Shown: positions 24,282 to 32,542, numbered from the stretch's first letter. The stretch: DNA of 64,000 nucleotides from Burkholderia lata (GCF_902499335.1 NZ_CABVQK010000008.1:248001-312000); one strand, 5' to 3'. Made by a program: numbers and translations. Notes: a model not told the origin generated them from the letters alone.

Positions 24282-25546
24282 CGGGGCGAATGCGCCCGGC
24301 GCGGGCGGTCGCGCGGTGCGTCGCGGCCGCGCTGTGCGGCGCATGCGGCATCGTCGCGGTGCCGCCACCGGCCTTCGCCGCCACGCCGTCCGTGCATACG
24401 GTGACCGTGCAGGACACCCCGCCGCCCCACCCGGCCACCGATCCGCGCAGCTTCATGCACGGCATCGGCGTGGCCGACGCCGGCAACGGCAAGCGCTGGG
24501 TGTTCTTCAGCAGCTCGGGCATCGTGCCGCGCGGCGCGATGCGCAACGGCAACTGGCCGCATGACGTGTACGTCGGCGAATGGCTGCCCGGCAAGCCGCA
24601 CCTGCTGCGCGTCTATCCGTTCATCAGCCGCCCCGAGGCGCAGGAGCCCGTGTCGATCGCGCAGAACGCGCGCGGCGACATCTTCGTCACGTTCGAGGAC
24701 GGCTGGAACGCGCCGCAGGAGGTCAGCCAGCGCTACGGCGTGTACCGTCGCGACCTGAAGCCGATCAAGCCCTACCCGAACGACGTCGAATCGGGCGGCC
24801 ACTCGGGGCATGTCGCCACGGCGGCCGACCGCTTCGTCGTGTTCTATTCCACCGACTGGATCGACGGCGGCGGCGTCGACAACCTCGGTACCGGCAACGG
24901 CGTCTACGTGAAAACCTACGACGCGGCCGGGCGCGTGCTGAACCATGTCGCGGTCGCGCCGCACCGCCGCGAGTGGTGGCCCGTCGTCGCGGGCTCGCCG
25001 CACAACGCGCTGCTCGTATGGCAGAAATTCATCGAAGGCAGCACGGACGCGACGCTCGAATACGCGATGTTCGACCCGGTCACCGCGAAGCTGGACAAGC
25101 TGGGGGCGCTGAACGACGCGATCCAGTACTACGTGTACTCGTCGGCTTATGTGCCGGAGATCGACCGCTTCATCGTCGTCACGACGACGGCGGACGATCG
25201 CGGCGTCGCGATGCTGATCGCGCCGGACGGCCGCCGCACGGCGACGCTCGACTGCCTGCCGGCGTCGGTGCGCGAATCCGGCATCGGGGTGTCGGGCACG
25301 CATGCGTACGTGCCGATCCGCGACGGGCGGCTGCTGACGCTCGCGCTCGGGCCGGCGGACATTTCAGTGAGCGGCGTGCAGCGTGCGCCGATTCCGTGGG
25401 GCTCGACCGGTATTGCCGGGTTCCCGACGCGCGGCAACGCCATGCATTTCGTGTCGCTGACGCCATCGGGCACGCGCGAAGCCGATTTCGAACCGGAGCA
25501 TGAAACGCCGTTGGCAACGAGCGAAGTGCGTTGTTCGAGTCATTGA
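24278..25546 (+). CDS. Secreted beta-propeller-like protein of the PNAG operon (422 aa)
   Basis: No specific family recognised. A signal peptide is present (CVAAALCGACGIVAVPPPAFA, cleavage near residue 35). The mature part has repeated four-strand-like units centred on KRWVFFSSSG, GDIFVTFEDGW, DRFVVFYSTDW, NALLVWQKF and DRFIVVTTTAD, suggesting a BNR/sialidase-like or other beta-propeller. Such a fold could bind or process PNAG in the periplasm or outside the cell; that is inference. The start overlaps the glmS stop (ATGA), so it is translationally coupled and is the last gene of the operon. Confidence 0.75.
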   Translation: MTGRMRPARAVARCVAAALCGACGIVAVPPPAFAATPSVHTVTVQDTPPPHPATDPRSFMHGIGVADAGNGKRWVFFSSSGIVPRGAMRNGNWPHDVYVGEWLPGKPHLLRVYPFISRPEAQEPVSIAQNARGDIFVTFEDGWNAPQEVSQRYGVYRRDLKPIKPYPNDVESGGHSGHVATAADRFVVFYSTDWIDGGGVDNLGTGNGVYVKTYDAAGRVLNHVAVAPHRREWWPVVAGSPHNALLVWQKFIEGSTDATLEYAMFDPVTAKLDKLGALNDAIQYYVYSSAYVPEIDRFIVVTTTADDRGVAMLIAPDGRRTATLDCLPASVRESGIGVSGTHAYVPIRDGRLLTLALGPADISVSGVQRAPIPWGSTGIAGFPTRGNAMHFVSLTPSGTREADFEPEHETPLATSEVRCSSH

Positions 25547-25800
25547 CGGCGGCCCTGTAGCGCGATCGCCGTGAACGCAGTGGGCCCGTATACGCTCGTC
25601 CCGTCGGGCCCGCGCCGTGCCCCAACCTTCCTGAACCCTGTCGCCAGGCACGCAGCGGCCAATCCGGCCGATCATCGCCGCCCCCTTCCCGCGCCGCAGT
25701 CGCCAGCGCGGCGCGTACCGGATAGACTGTCGCCCGATCCCTTCCATCGGCCGCGGCCTGCTCCTCCTGTCGCCGCCGGAACGCCCCTCCCGGAGAAAGA

Positions 25801-26637
25801 ATGCTGAAGCGCCAGTGGTTTTCGCTTTTGCTGCTGACGGTTTGCCTGATCGGACAACGCGCGTCGGCCCAGTCCGCGCTTGAGCTCGAGACGGACGGCA
25901 CGGCCCGCGCCCTCACCCGGCAAACGCTGCTCGCGCGCCCCGATGCCACCGACATCCACGTGCCGCGCGACATCGCGTACGGCCGGCCGATGACGTTCCG
26001 CGCAGTGCCGTTCGCCGCGCTGCTCGGCGACACGCCGCTACCGGCAGACGGTGTGCTCGAAACCCGCGCGGCCGACGGCTTCGCCGCGCAACTGCCGATG
26101 GATCTCGTGCGCCGCCGCACGCCGGCCGGCGCCATCCCGTGGCTCGCGATCGAGGATCCGGCGCATCCGTGGCCGAACCTGCCCGGCAAGAAAGTCAGCG
26201 CCGGGCCGTTCTATCTGGTCTGGCTCGGGCCGGATGCGTCGTCGGTGCGCGGCGAGCAGTGGCCGTACCAGATCGTGCGCGTCACGATCGAATCGTCACC
26301 GCTCGCACGCTGGCCGTCACTGGCCGTCGATGCCGCGCTGCCCGCGGACGCCCCGGCTCGCGCGGGCCAGCGCCTGTTCGTCACGCAATGCCTCGCGTGC
26401 CACCGCATCGACGGTGCGGGCAGCAGCCATGCCGGCCCCGACCTGAACGCGCCGATGAATCCGGTCGACTACTTCCAGCCCGCCGCGCTGCGCCGCTATA
26501 TCCGCAACCCGGCATCGGTGCGCGACTGGCCGGGCCGCAGCATGCCGGCGTTTCCGCCCGATCAGCTGAGCGACCGCGAACTCGACCAGATCGTCGCGTA
26601 TCTCGCTTATATGGCGCGGCGCAAAGCCGGCCGGTAA
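25801..26637 (+). CDS. Cytochrome c family protein (278 aa)
   Basis: Periplasmic c-type cytochrome. A signal peptide (LLLTVCLIGQRASA) is followed by an N-terminal domain of about 150 residues resembling the fold of oxidoreductase molybdopterin-binding proteins (FRAVPFAALLGD, IPWLAIEDPAHPWPNL). The C-terminal cytochrome c domain has the haem motif CLACH and a likely Met ligand in SMPAFP, ending with ELDQIVAYLAYM. GGAGAAAGA precedes the ATG. The 254-base upstream gap contains only a weak 7-bp inverted repeat (GGGCCCG with CGGGCCC at 25582-25611). The electron partner is unknown. Confidence 0.85.
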   Translation: MLKRQWFSLLLLTVCLIGQRASAQSALELETDGTARALTRQTLLARPDATDIHVPRDIAYGRPMTFRAVPFAALLGDTPLPADGVLETRAADGFAAQLPMDLVRRRTPAGAIPWLAIEDPAHPWPNLPGKKVSAGPFYLVWLGPDASSVRGEQWPYQIVRVTIESSPLARWPSLAVDAALPADAPARAGQRLFVTQCLACHRIDGAGSSHAGPDLNAPMNPVDYFQPAALRRYIRNPASVRDWPGRSMPAFPPDQLSDRELDQIVAYLAYMARRKAGR

Positions 26638-26670
26638 CGCGCGGCTGAATCGAATATTCAAGGAACGTTG

Positions 26671-27150
26671 ATGACGTCAGGCGACACGCTGTTCACCATC
26701 GAATCGATCGACGCCGCGCAGACGCACCCACTCCGGGCGATGATCCTGCTGAATGGCGATCTGGACGCGAGCGCGCTGGCCGGCGACCAAGCGCCGACGA
26801 CCCTGCACGTCGGCGTACGCGCCGCGTCGGGCATCGTCGCCGTTGCATCGCTCTGCGAGGAGGTGCGCGAAGACGATCCTGCGCGACCGGCATGGCGGCT
26901 TCGCGGAATGGCCGTCCACCCTGCCGTGCGTGGCATGGGCTTCGGGCGTGTGCTGGTGCAGGTCTGCGTGCGGCACGCAGAAGAACATGGCGCCGCGCTC
27001 GTGTGGTGCACGGCACGCGAAACCGCGTACCGGTTTTATGAAAAGCTCGGCTTCGCAGCCGATGACGCGACGATAACGATGCCCGGGCGCACCGATATGG
27101 CATTCTATGTGATGCGGCGATATATCGATCGACGTTCGCCGGCGGCCTGA
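26671..27150 (+). CDS. GNAT-family N-acetyltransferase (159 aa)
   Basis: Acetyl-CoA-dependent acetyltransferase. The acetyl-CoA loop lies in LRGMAVHPAVRGMGFGRVLV (RGMGFG corresponds to the R/Q-x-x-G-x-G/A motif), and the C-terminal part has TAYRFYEKLGFAA, a typical GNAT end motif. The substrate cannot be told. The ATG at 26671 follows AAGGAACG; a TTG one codon earlier is also possible. It is 33 bases after the cytochrome gene on the same strand and may be co-transcribed. Confidence 0.85.
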   Translation: MTSGDTLFTIESIDAAQTHPLRAMILLNGDLDASALAGDQAPTTLHVGVRAASGIVAVASLCEEVREDDPARPAWRLRGMAVHPAVRGMGFGRVLVQVCVRHAEEHGAALVWCTARETAYRFYEKLGFAADDATITMPGRTDMAFYVMRRYIDRRSPAA

Positions 27151-27237
27151 CGCGACCTGCGCGTTCGCGTCGCGAGGCGGAACCCGGCGCGGCCCGGCGA
27201 ACTCCTTCCCGCCGGACCGCCGCCGTCACACTCAGGC

Positions 27238-28503
27238 TCAGCGTTCCCGCGCGCTTTGCAGCACCGCGCGCAACAGCACGTCGGCGCCCGCCGCCGCCCA
27301 CTCGGGCGTAATCGCTTCGGCCTCGTTGTGGCTCAGCCCGTCGACGCACGGCACGAAGATCATCCCCGTCGGCGCGACGCGCGCGACATAGCACGCGTCA
27401 TGGCCCGCACCGGACACGATATCCATGTGCGACAGCCCGAGCGCCTGTGCCGCATCACGCACCGTGTCGATGCAGCGCGGCGCGAACGGGATCGGCGCAT
27501 ACGTGAAAATCTGCTCGATCTGCGCGCCGAGGCCCGTTTCGTCGGCCACGCGTGCAAGCTCCGCACGCAGCGCCGCGTCCAGTTCGTCGAGCACCGCGTC
27601 GTCGGGATGACGGAATTCAACCGTGAAGAAGCAACCACCGGGCACGGTATTACGCGAGTTCGGCCGCGCCTCGATCATCCCGACCGTTGCACGCGCGTAC
27701 GGCGCGTAACGGCGGCCGAGCACTTCGACGAACGAGATCATCCGCGCAGCGCCAACCAGCGCATCGCGGCGGAATTCCATCGGCGTCGTGCCCGCGTGCG
27801 CGTCGACACCGGTGAGCGTCACCTCGTACCAGCGCTGCCCCTGCCCGGCCGTCACGACGCCGATCGTCGTGCCGGCCCGTTCGAGAATCGCGCCCTGTTC
27901 GATATGCAGCTCGTACGCCGCATGCACCGGATAGCCGCCGACGGGCTCGTTACCCGCGTAGCCGATCCGCGCCAGTTCCTCGCCGATCGTCCTGCCCGTG
28001 CCGTCGGCGCGCGACAGCCCGTATTCGAGCGTATAGACGCCCGAGAACACGCCGGCCGACACCATCGCCGGCGCGAAGCGCGAGCCTTCCTCGTTGGTCC
28101 AGATCACGACGTCGATCGGGCGCTCGGTCTCGATGCCCGCGTCGTTCAGCGCGCGCACGACCTCGAGCCCGCCGAGCACACCGTAGATGCCGTCGTAGCG
28201 GCCGCCCGTCGGCTGCGAATCGGCGTGCGAGCCCGTCATGACCGGTGCGGCGTCGGGATTGCGCCCCGTGCGGCGCGCGAACACGTTGCCCATCTGGTCC
28301 ACGCGCACCGTGCAGCCGGCGTCTTGCGCCCATTGCACGAACAGGTCGCGCGACTCGCGATCGAGATCGGTCAGCGCGAGGCGGCACACGCCGCCCTTCG
28401 GCGTCGCGCCGATCTGCGCCATCCGGTCGAGCGACGCCCACAGGCGGTCGCCATCGACGCGCGGCGCGCTCAGGCTTTCAGCAAGCGTGTTGTCGTCACG
28501 CAT
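27238..28503 (-). CDS. M20 N-carbamoyl amino acid amidohydrolase, AtcC-like (421 aa)
   Basis: Metal-dependent amidohydrolase of the M20 hydantoinase/carbamoylase family, which includes N-carbamoyl-L-amino acid hydrolases, allantoate amidohydrolase and beta-ureidopropionase. Visible signatures are TGSHADSQPTGGRYDG (metal His and Asp), TNEEGSRFAP (Glu-Glu) and ELHIEQG; GVDAHAGTTPM marks the dimerisation domain and SGAGHDACY the C-terminal metal His. Because it overlaps an ATC hydrolase gene by 8 bases (ATGCGTGA), the likely substrate is N-carbamoyl-L-cysteine, which would yield L-cysteine. The ATG at 28503 is preferred over an upstream in-frame start that lies inside the neighbour. Confidence 0.88.
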   Translation of the reverse strand: MRDDNTLAESLSAPRVDGDRLWASLDRMAQIGATPKGGVCRLALTDLDRESRDLFVQWAQDAGCTVRVDQMGNVFARRTGRNPDAAPVMTGSHADSQPTGGRYDGIYGVLGGLEVVRALNDAGIETERPIDVVIWTNEEGSRFAPAMVSAGVFSGVYTLEYGLSRADGTGRTIGEELARIGYAGNEPVGGYPVHAAYELHIEQGAILERAGTTIGVVTAGQGQRWYEVTLTGVDAHAGTTPMEFRRDALVGAARMISFVEVLGRRYAPYARATVGMIEARPNSRNTVPGGCFFTVEFRHPDDAVLDELDAALRAELARVADETGLGAQIEQIFTYAPIPFAPRCIDTVRDAAQALGLSHMDIVSGAGHDACYVARVAPTGMIFVPCVDGLSHNEAEAITPEWAAAGADVLLRAVLQSARER

Positions 28504-29020
28504 CGCCGTTCTCCGGCGCGGCTTGCCGTGCGTAGCGGAAATCGCAGCGCTTGCCGCCCTGCATGATCGTGCTCGTGCGCGTGAGCGCGATGTCCGGCGC
28601 ATAGCCCTGGATGAAATAGCTGTCGCGCGCGCAGCTCAGCAGGTGCCCGATCTCGCCGAGCCCCATCGCGTGATACATCTCCGCGTAGCTGCAGCGATGC
28701 ACGTCGTAGTCGTAGTGCGTGTCGTCCGCGCGCTGTACCTCGACGTCGAGCGCATCGTCCTTCTCCCACAGCACCTGCAGCGCGATGAACGACTTCACGC
28801 TCGTGCCGCCAGGCTCCTGCGCGGCAAACGTGCGGCCGGCGTCGACCGCCGCGCCGCGCACGGCTTCCGCGATCACGGCCTGCGCGCGCTCGGCGCCGAA
28901 CTCGCGCTTCATGATCTCGTAGATCGGCTTGATGATTTCCGCTTCGATGCGGCGCCGCGCGAGGATCCCGAGGCGCGTGTCCTCGGGTGCGGCGGCGGAT
29001 GTCTGGGTCGCTTCGGTCAT
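28496..29020 (-). CDS. L-2-amino-thiazoline-4-carboxylate (ATC) hydrolase (174 aa)
   Basis: Belongs to the ATC hydrolase family, which opens the thiazoline ring of 2-amino-thiazoline-4-carboxylic acid to give N-carbamoyl-L-cysteine. The family pattern is clear in LGEIGHLLSCARD (conserved Cys), YAPDIALTRTSTIMQGG and RCDFRY. The N-terminal ~20 residues are disordered. Cytoplasmic; no signal peptide. It is followed at once by the AtcC-like amidohydrolase and preceded, 34 bases upstream, by an ABC binding protein gene, so uptake, ring opening and decarbamoylation look like one pathway. A broader amidine substrate is possible. Confidence 0.85.
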   Translation of the reverse strand: MTEATQTSAAAPEDTRLGILARRRIEAEIIKPIYEIMKREFGAERAQAVIAEAVRGAAVDAGRTFAAQEPGGTSVKSFIALQVLWEKDDALDVEVQRADDTHYDYDVHRCSYAEMYHAMGLGEIGHLLSCARDSYFIQGYAPDIALTRTSTIMQGGKRCDFRYARQAAPENGDA

Positions 29021-29054
29021 GGGGATCGTCTTGGTTTTTTTAATGCTGTGTCGT

Positions 29055-30221
29055 TTACTTGGTCGCGGTACGCGAGCCGCCGAGCACGTCGACGACGGTC
29101 CACTTGCCGCCGCGCACCTGGTAGATCGTGAAGGCCGGGTCCTTCAGGTTGCCTTCGGCGTCGAACGCGACCCGCCCCGTCACGCCGGGCCGGTCGATCG
29201 CACGCACCGCCGCGACCAGCTTCGCCGGCTGCGTCGTGCCGGCCTTCTGCGCGGCCGCGATCAGCGTGGCGGCCGCGTCGTACGCGAACGGCGCATGCAG
29301 TTCGATCGGCGCGCGAAAGCGTGCCCGGTATTGCGTGTCGAACGCCTTGCCGCCCGGCATCCGATCGAGCGGCAAGCCCGGTTCAAGCGCCGTCACGCCG
29401 TCGCCGTCCTTGCCCGCGAGCGACAGGAAGGTCTGGCTCACGAAGCCGCCCGCGCCGAGCAGCGGTGCGTTCACGCCGAGCTGGCGCATCCGGCGCGAGA
29501 TCGGCGCGGCCTGTGCATCGAGGCCGCCGAAGAACACGAGATCCGCGCGCTTGCCCTTGATCGCGGTCAGCACGCCGCTGAAGTCGGTCGTCTTGTCGTT
29601 CACGTACTGGCGATCGACGATCGTGCCGCCGTTCGCCTGCACGCCCTTGATGAACTGGTCGGCCAGCCCCGAGCCGAACGACGTGCGATCGTCGATCACC
29701 GCGATGCGCTTCGCCTTCAGCGTCTTCACCGCATACGCGCCGGTGAAATTGCCGCCCGCATCGTCGTGCCCCATGATGCGGAAGGCCGTCGCATAGCCCT
29801 GCTGCGTGTACTGATGGCCGGTGGATGCCGGCGCGATCTGCGGGATGCCTGCATCGCGGTAGACGCGCGACGCCGGCACGCTGCAGCCCGTATTCCAGTG
29901 GCCGACGACGCCGATCACGTGCTGGTCGACGAGCTGCTGCGCGACCGCGACGGCCGTGCGCGGATCGGACTGGTCATCGGCCGCGACGAGCTTGTAGACG
30001 ACCGGCTTGCCGCCGATGGTCGGATGCTTCGCGTTCGCGTCGTCGATCGCGAGTTGCGCGCCGTTCTGCAGGTCCTTGCCGATCCGCGCGGACGGGCCGG
30101 TGAGCGGCGCGGCGAGACCGATCAGGATTGTCTGCGGCGCCGATTGCGCGAACGCGGGAACGGAGGCGACCAGGGCGGCTGCGGAGAATGCGAGGCTGGC
30201 GGGAAGGAATGCGATTTTCAT
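29055..30221 (-). CDS. ABC transporter substrate-binding protein, branched-chain amino acid type (388 aa)
   Basis: Periplasmic binding protein of the LivJ/LivK type. A signal peptide (AFSAAALVASVPAFA, cleavage before QSAPQ) precedes two Leu/Ile/Val-binding lobes (ILIGLAAPLTGPSARIGKDL, VVGHWNTGCSVPAS, RIAVIDDRTSFGSGLADQF). No permease or ATPase gene is adjacent, so it must use a transporter encoded elsewhere. With the ATC hydrolase and amidohydrolase downstream it may capture a cysteine precursor instead of a branched-chain amino acid. The upstream AT-rich gap is shared with a divergent LysR gene. Confidence 0.88.
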   Translation of the reverse strand: MKIAFLPASLAFSAAALVASVPAFAQSAPQTILIGLAAPLTGPSARIGKDLQNGAQLAIDDANAKHPTIGGKPVVYKLVAADDQSDPRTAVAVAQQLVDQHVIGVVGHWNTGCSVPASRVYRDAGIPQIAPASTGHQYTQQGYATAFRIMGHDDAGGNFTGAYAVKTLKAKRIAVIDDRTSFGSGLADQFIKGVQANGGTIVDRQYVNDKTTDFSGVLTAIKGKRADLVFFGGLDAQAAPISRRMRQLGVNAPLLGAGGFVSQTFLSLAGKDGDGVTALEPGLPLDRMPGGKAFDTQYRARFRAPIELHAPFAYDAAATLIAAAQKAGTTQPAKLVAAVRAIDRPGVTGRVAFDAEGNLKDPAFTIYQVRGGKWTVVDVLGGSRTATK

Positions 30222-30398
30222 GTGCGGGGATCGGCGAATCGGATCAAAACATGAAAAATATTAAATATTCAGCACCCAAACCCCAAATACCCAATTGTTG
30301 GATGCTTATGCCGTTCCCGACACATTAACCTACAGCACTGTAAATACAGGATATTTTCATGTTGTCGCTTACCCTGACTTTTCGATAAAATTCGATAC
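30222..30398. promoter_or_regulatory. AT-rich divergent promoter region with palindrome CTGTAAATACAG
   Basis: This 177-base gap lies between the binding-protein gene (minus) and a LysR gene (plus). It contains the inverted repeat CTGTA-AA-TACAG (30338-30349), a doubled AATATT (30257-30269) and a 13-base direct repeat ACATGAAAAATAT (30249-30261 and 30397-30409, the second spanning the LysR start codon). The palindrome is a good candidate for the LysR operator. A 25-codon frame, MKNIKYSAPK and onward, starts at 30251 and ends at 30328. Confidence 0.5.
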
Positions 30399-31295
30399 AT
30401 GAAAAATATCGAACAATTACCACACGATCCGCCGCTGCGCGCAGTGCGTGCGTTCGAAGCGTTCGCGCGTCTCGGGTCGGTCACCGCGGCCGCGGGCGAG
30501 CTCGACATCACGCCGTCGGCGGTCAGCCATCAGCTGCAGCTGCTCGAAGCGTTCATCCAGACGCCGCTGACGGTGCGCGAGGGCCGGCTGCTCGCGCTCA
30601 CCGACGAAGGCCGCGACTACTACCGCTCGATCAGCGCCGCGTTCTCGGTGCTGCGCAGCGCGACGCGCTTCGTGCGCGACCGCTCGTCGCTGCGGCAGAT
30701 CACCGTCAGCCTGATTCCGCTCCTCGGCATCGGCTGGTTCATTCCACGGCTGCACGCGTTCCTGGCGGACAACACGGACGTCGACGTGACGGTCCTGTAT
30801 GCGCATCACCGCAACTACCGCAGCGATGCGTCGGACCTGTCGATCCGCTTCGGCACCGGCGACTGGCCCGGCTACCGCTGCGAGCGGCTGCTGCCGGGCG
30901 CGATGGTGCCGATGTGCAGCCCGTCGTTCCTGAAGCGTCACGGGCCGTTTCGCACGCCGACGGATCTCTCTCGTGCGCCGCTCGTACACGACGAGGATCG
31001 CAGCACGTGGGTCAACTGGCTGCAGGGCGCGGGCGTGAAGCATGTGTCGCATGCGGTGGGGCCGATGTTCGAGGACGGCCAGCTCACGCTGAGCGCCGCG
31101 CGCGCGGATCTCGGCGCGGCATTGCTGCGCGCGCCGCTGGTCGAGCGCGAGCTGGCGAATGGCGAGCTTGTGAAGCTGTTCGATCACGCGCTCGACGACG
31201 GGCGCGATTACTACCTGTGCACGCGCGAGGACGCGGACATGCCGGACGGGGCCAGGCGGCTGGCAGCGTGGTTGAGGAAGATGGCGGGGATTTGA
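30399..31295 (+). CDS. LysR-family regulator, GcvA-like (298 aa)
   Basis: N-terminal helix-turn-helix (RAVRAFEAFARLGSVTAAA, then ITPSAVSHQLQLLE) and a substrate-binding domain with the GcvA-type signature DLSIRFGTGDWPGYR. Divergent from the ATC/cysteine operon and therefore its likely regulator. The effector may be a cysteine precursor; this is inference from position. The start codon lies inside a 13-base repeat also found 148 bases upstream. Confidence 0.9.
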   Translation: MKNIEQLPHDPPLRAVRAFEAFARLGSVTAAAGELDITPSAVSHQLQLLEAFIQTPLTVREGRLLALTDEGRDYYRSISAAFSVLRSATRFVRDRSSLRQITVSLIPLLGIGWFIPRLHAFLADNTDVDVTVLYAHHRNYRSDASDLSIRFGTGDWPGYRCERLLPGAMVPMCSPSFLKRHGPFRTPTDLSRAPLVHDEDRSTWVNWLQGAGVKHVSHAVGPMFEDGQLTLSAARADLGAALLRAPLVERELANGELVKLFDHALDDGRDYYLCTREDADMPDGARRLAAWLRKMAGI

Positions 31296-31423
31296 GCTGA
31301 GCGGGACGCCGTCGCTCCGACAGCCGGTCGAATCGGGAAGCCGCATTCGCATCGGACGTGCCGCGTACTTGCACTTGGCCGACCGGATCGCCACGATGGC
31401 CGTGTCCCGTCACGGAGGTTGCA

Positions 31424-31633
31424 ATGAACAAAATTCCGGTCGATCTATCAGATGACCAGCATGCGGCGTTGACCCGCATCGCCGCGCACTAGAACAGTTC
31501 CTCCGCCGAGATCATCCGGGACGCGATCGACGCCTACATCGCGCCGCGGAACCGGACACTTGCTGACAATGTGTTCGGCCTCCGGAAAGGGCGCAACGCC
31601 GTCGACCAGGAAGACTTGCGCTCGGAGTGGTGA
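31424..31633 (+). pseudogene. CopG/ribbon-helix-helix antitoxin gene interrupted by an amber codon
   Basis: GGAGG precedes an ATG at 31424 that reads MNKIPVDLSDDQHAALTRIAAH and then meets TAG at 31490-31492. Reading continues in the same frame with NSSSAEIIRDAIDAYIA to a natural stop at 31631-31633. The two halves together form a ribbon-helix-helix domain (beta strand IPVDLS, helix 1, loop, helix 2 EIIRDAIDAYI) with a C-terminal FGLRKGRNAVDQ...LRSEW segment typical of antitoxins partnered with PIN-domain (VapC) toxins. TAG is one base from CAG (Gln). No PIN toxin gene follows. It is either an inactivated orphan antitoxin or depends on amber readthrough. Confidence 0.75.
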
Positions 31634-31909
31634 ACGCGCGCCCCGAACAACCTTCGGCGCCGCCTCGAGTCGCTCCACCCGCTGCTTTTGACTTTCGATG
31701 CAATTCGTCTCGCCGCATCTCCGCCCGGCTACCGCTCGTCCATACACCCACGCGTCAATTACCTTCCCCCCGCACGCCGCACCCAATCAAGGGCCGGAAG
31801 CAGATAGAAATTCCCGATGCCCCGGATTGAAACAAGCAATTTCACAAACTCAGGGTGAACCCGGATACTGGGAACACTTCATCAACACCACTGCAAAGGA
31901 ACTCGCAAG
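31634..31909 (+). promoter_or_regulatory. Non-coding region upstream of ahpC
   Basis: About 275 bases without a recognisable gene on either strand. They must carry the ahpC promoter. An OxyR site is expected from the family's usual regulation, but I cannot point to a convincing OxyR motif. No remnant of a toxin gene is visible after the antitoxin pseudogene. Confidence 0.35.
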
Positions 31910-32473
31910 ATGCCGATCATCAACACCCAAATCAAGCCGTTCAAGGCAACCGCTTACCACAATGGCGATTTCGTGCCCGTCTCGGAAGAGAACTTCAAGG
32001 GCAAGTGGTCCGTCGTCGTGTTCTACCCGGCCGACTTCACGTTCGTCTGCCCGACCGAGCTGGGCGACCTCGCCGACCGTTACGCGGAATTCCAGAAGCT
32101 GGGTGTCGAAATCTACGGCGTGTCGACCGACACGCACTTCACGCACAAGGCATGGCACGACACGTCGGACACGATCGGCAAGATCAAGTACCCGATGATC
32201 GGCGACCCGACGCTCACGCTGTCGCGCAACTTCGACGTGCTGATCGAGGAAGAAGGGATGGCCCTGCGCGGCACGTTCGTGATCAACCCGGAAGGCGAGA
32301 TCAAGCTGTGCGAAATCCACGACAACGGCATCGGCCGTGACGCAAGCGAACTGCTGCGCAAGGTGCAGGCTGCTCAGTACATCGCGGCGCACCCGGGTGA
32401 AGTGTGCCCGGCCAAGTGGACGCCGGGTGCGGAAACGCTGACCCCGTCGCTCGACCTGATCGGCAAGATCTGA
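31910..32473 (+). CDS. ahpC: AhpC: alkyl hydroperoxide reductase peroxiredoxin (187 aa)
   Basis: Typical two-Cys peroxiredoxin that reduces H2O2, organic peroxides and peroxynitrite. Peroxidatic Cys in DFTFVCPTEL and resolving Cys in GEVCPAKW; the length matches E. coli AhpC (187). AAAGGA precedes the ATG at 31910. AhpF, encoded 128 bases downstream, recycles it with NADH. The gap between the two genes holds two tandem hairpins. Confidence 0.97.
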   Translation: MPIINTQIKPFKATAYHNGDFVPVSEENFKGKWSVVVFYPADFTFVCPTELGDLADRYAEFQKLGVEIYGVSTDTHFTHKAWHDTSDTIGKIKYPMIGDPTLTLSRNFDVLIEEEGMALRGTFVINPEGEIKLCEIHDNGIGRDASELLRKVQAAQYIAAHPGEVCPAKWTPGAETLTPSLDLIGKI

Positions 32474-32483
32474 CGATCGCGCC

Positions 32484-32542
32484 GCGCGCCTCGCACGAGG
32501 CGCGCGAGACACCCGATGACGGGCCGCCGCGGCATGCGGCCC
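32484..32542 (+). other. Two tandem hairpins between ahpC and ahpF
   Basis: First hairpin 32484-32505: 9-bp perfect stem GCGCGCCTC / GAGGCGCGC with a 4-base loop. Second hairpin 32521-32542: GGGCCGC / GCGGCCC with an 8-base loop. Neither has a T-run, so they are more likely to protect the ahpC mRNA 3' end or attenuate partially than to terminate fully. Confidence 0.5.

Noticed and set aside
21822..24368. A minus-strand open frame of about 850 codons opposite glmS
   Set aside because: The plus-strand glmS is intact from Cys2 to its conserved C-terminus, so this is an antisense shadow.
31634..31909. A PIN-domain toxin expected after the CopG-like antitoxin
   Set aside because: No frame on either strand shows PIN-domain acidic motifs; the toxin is absent.
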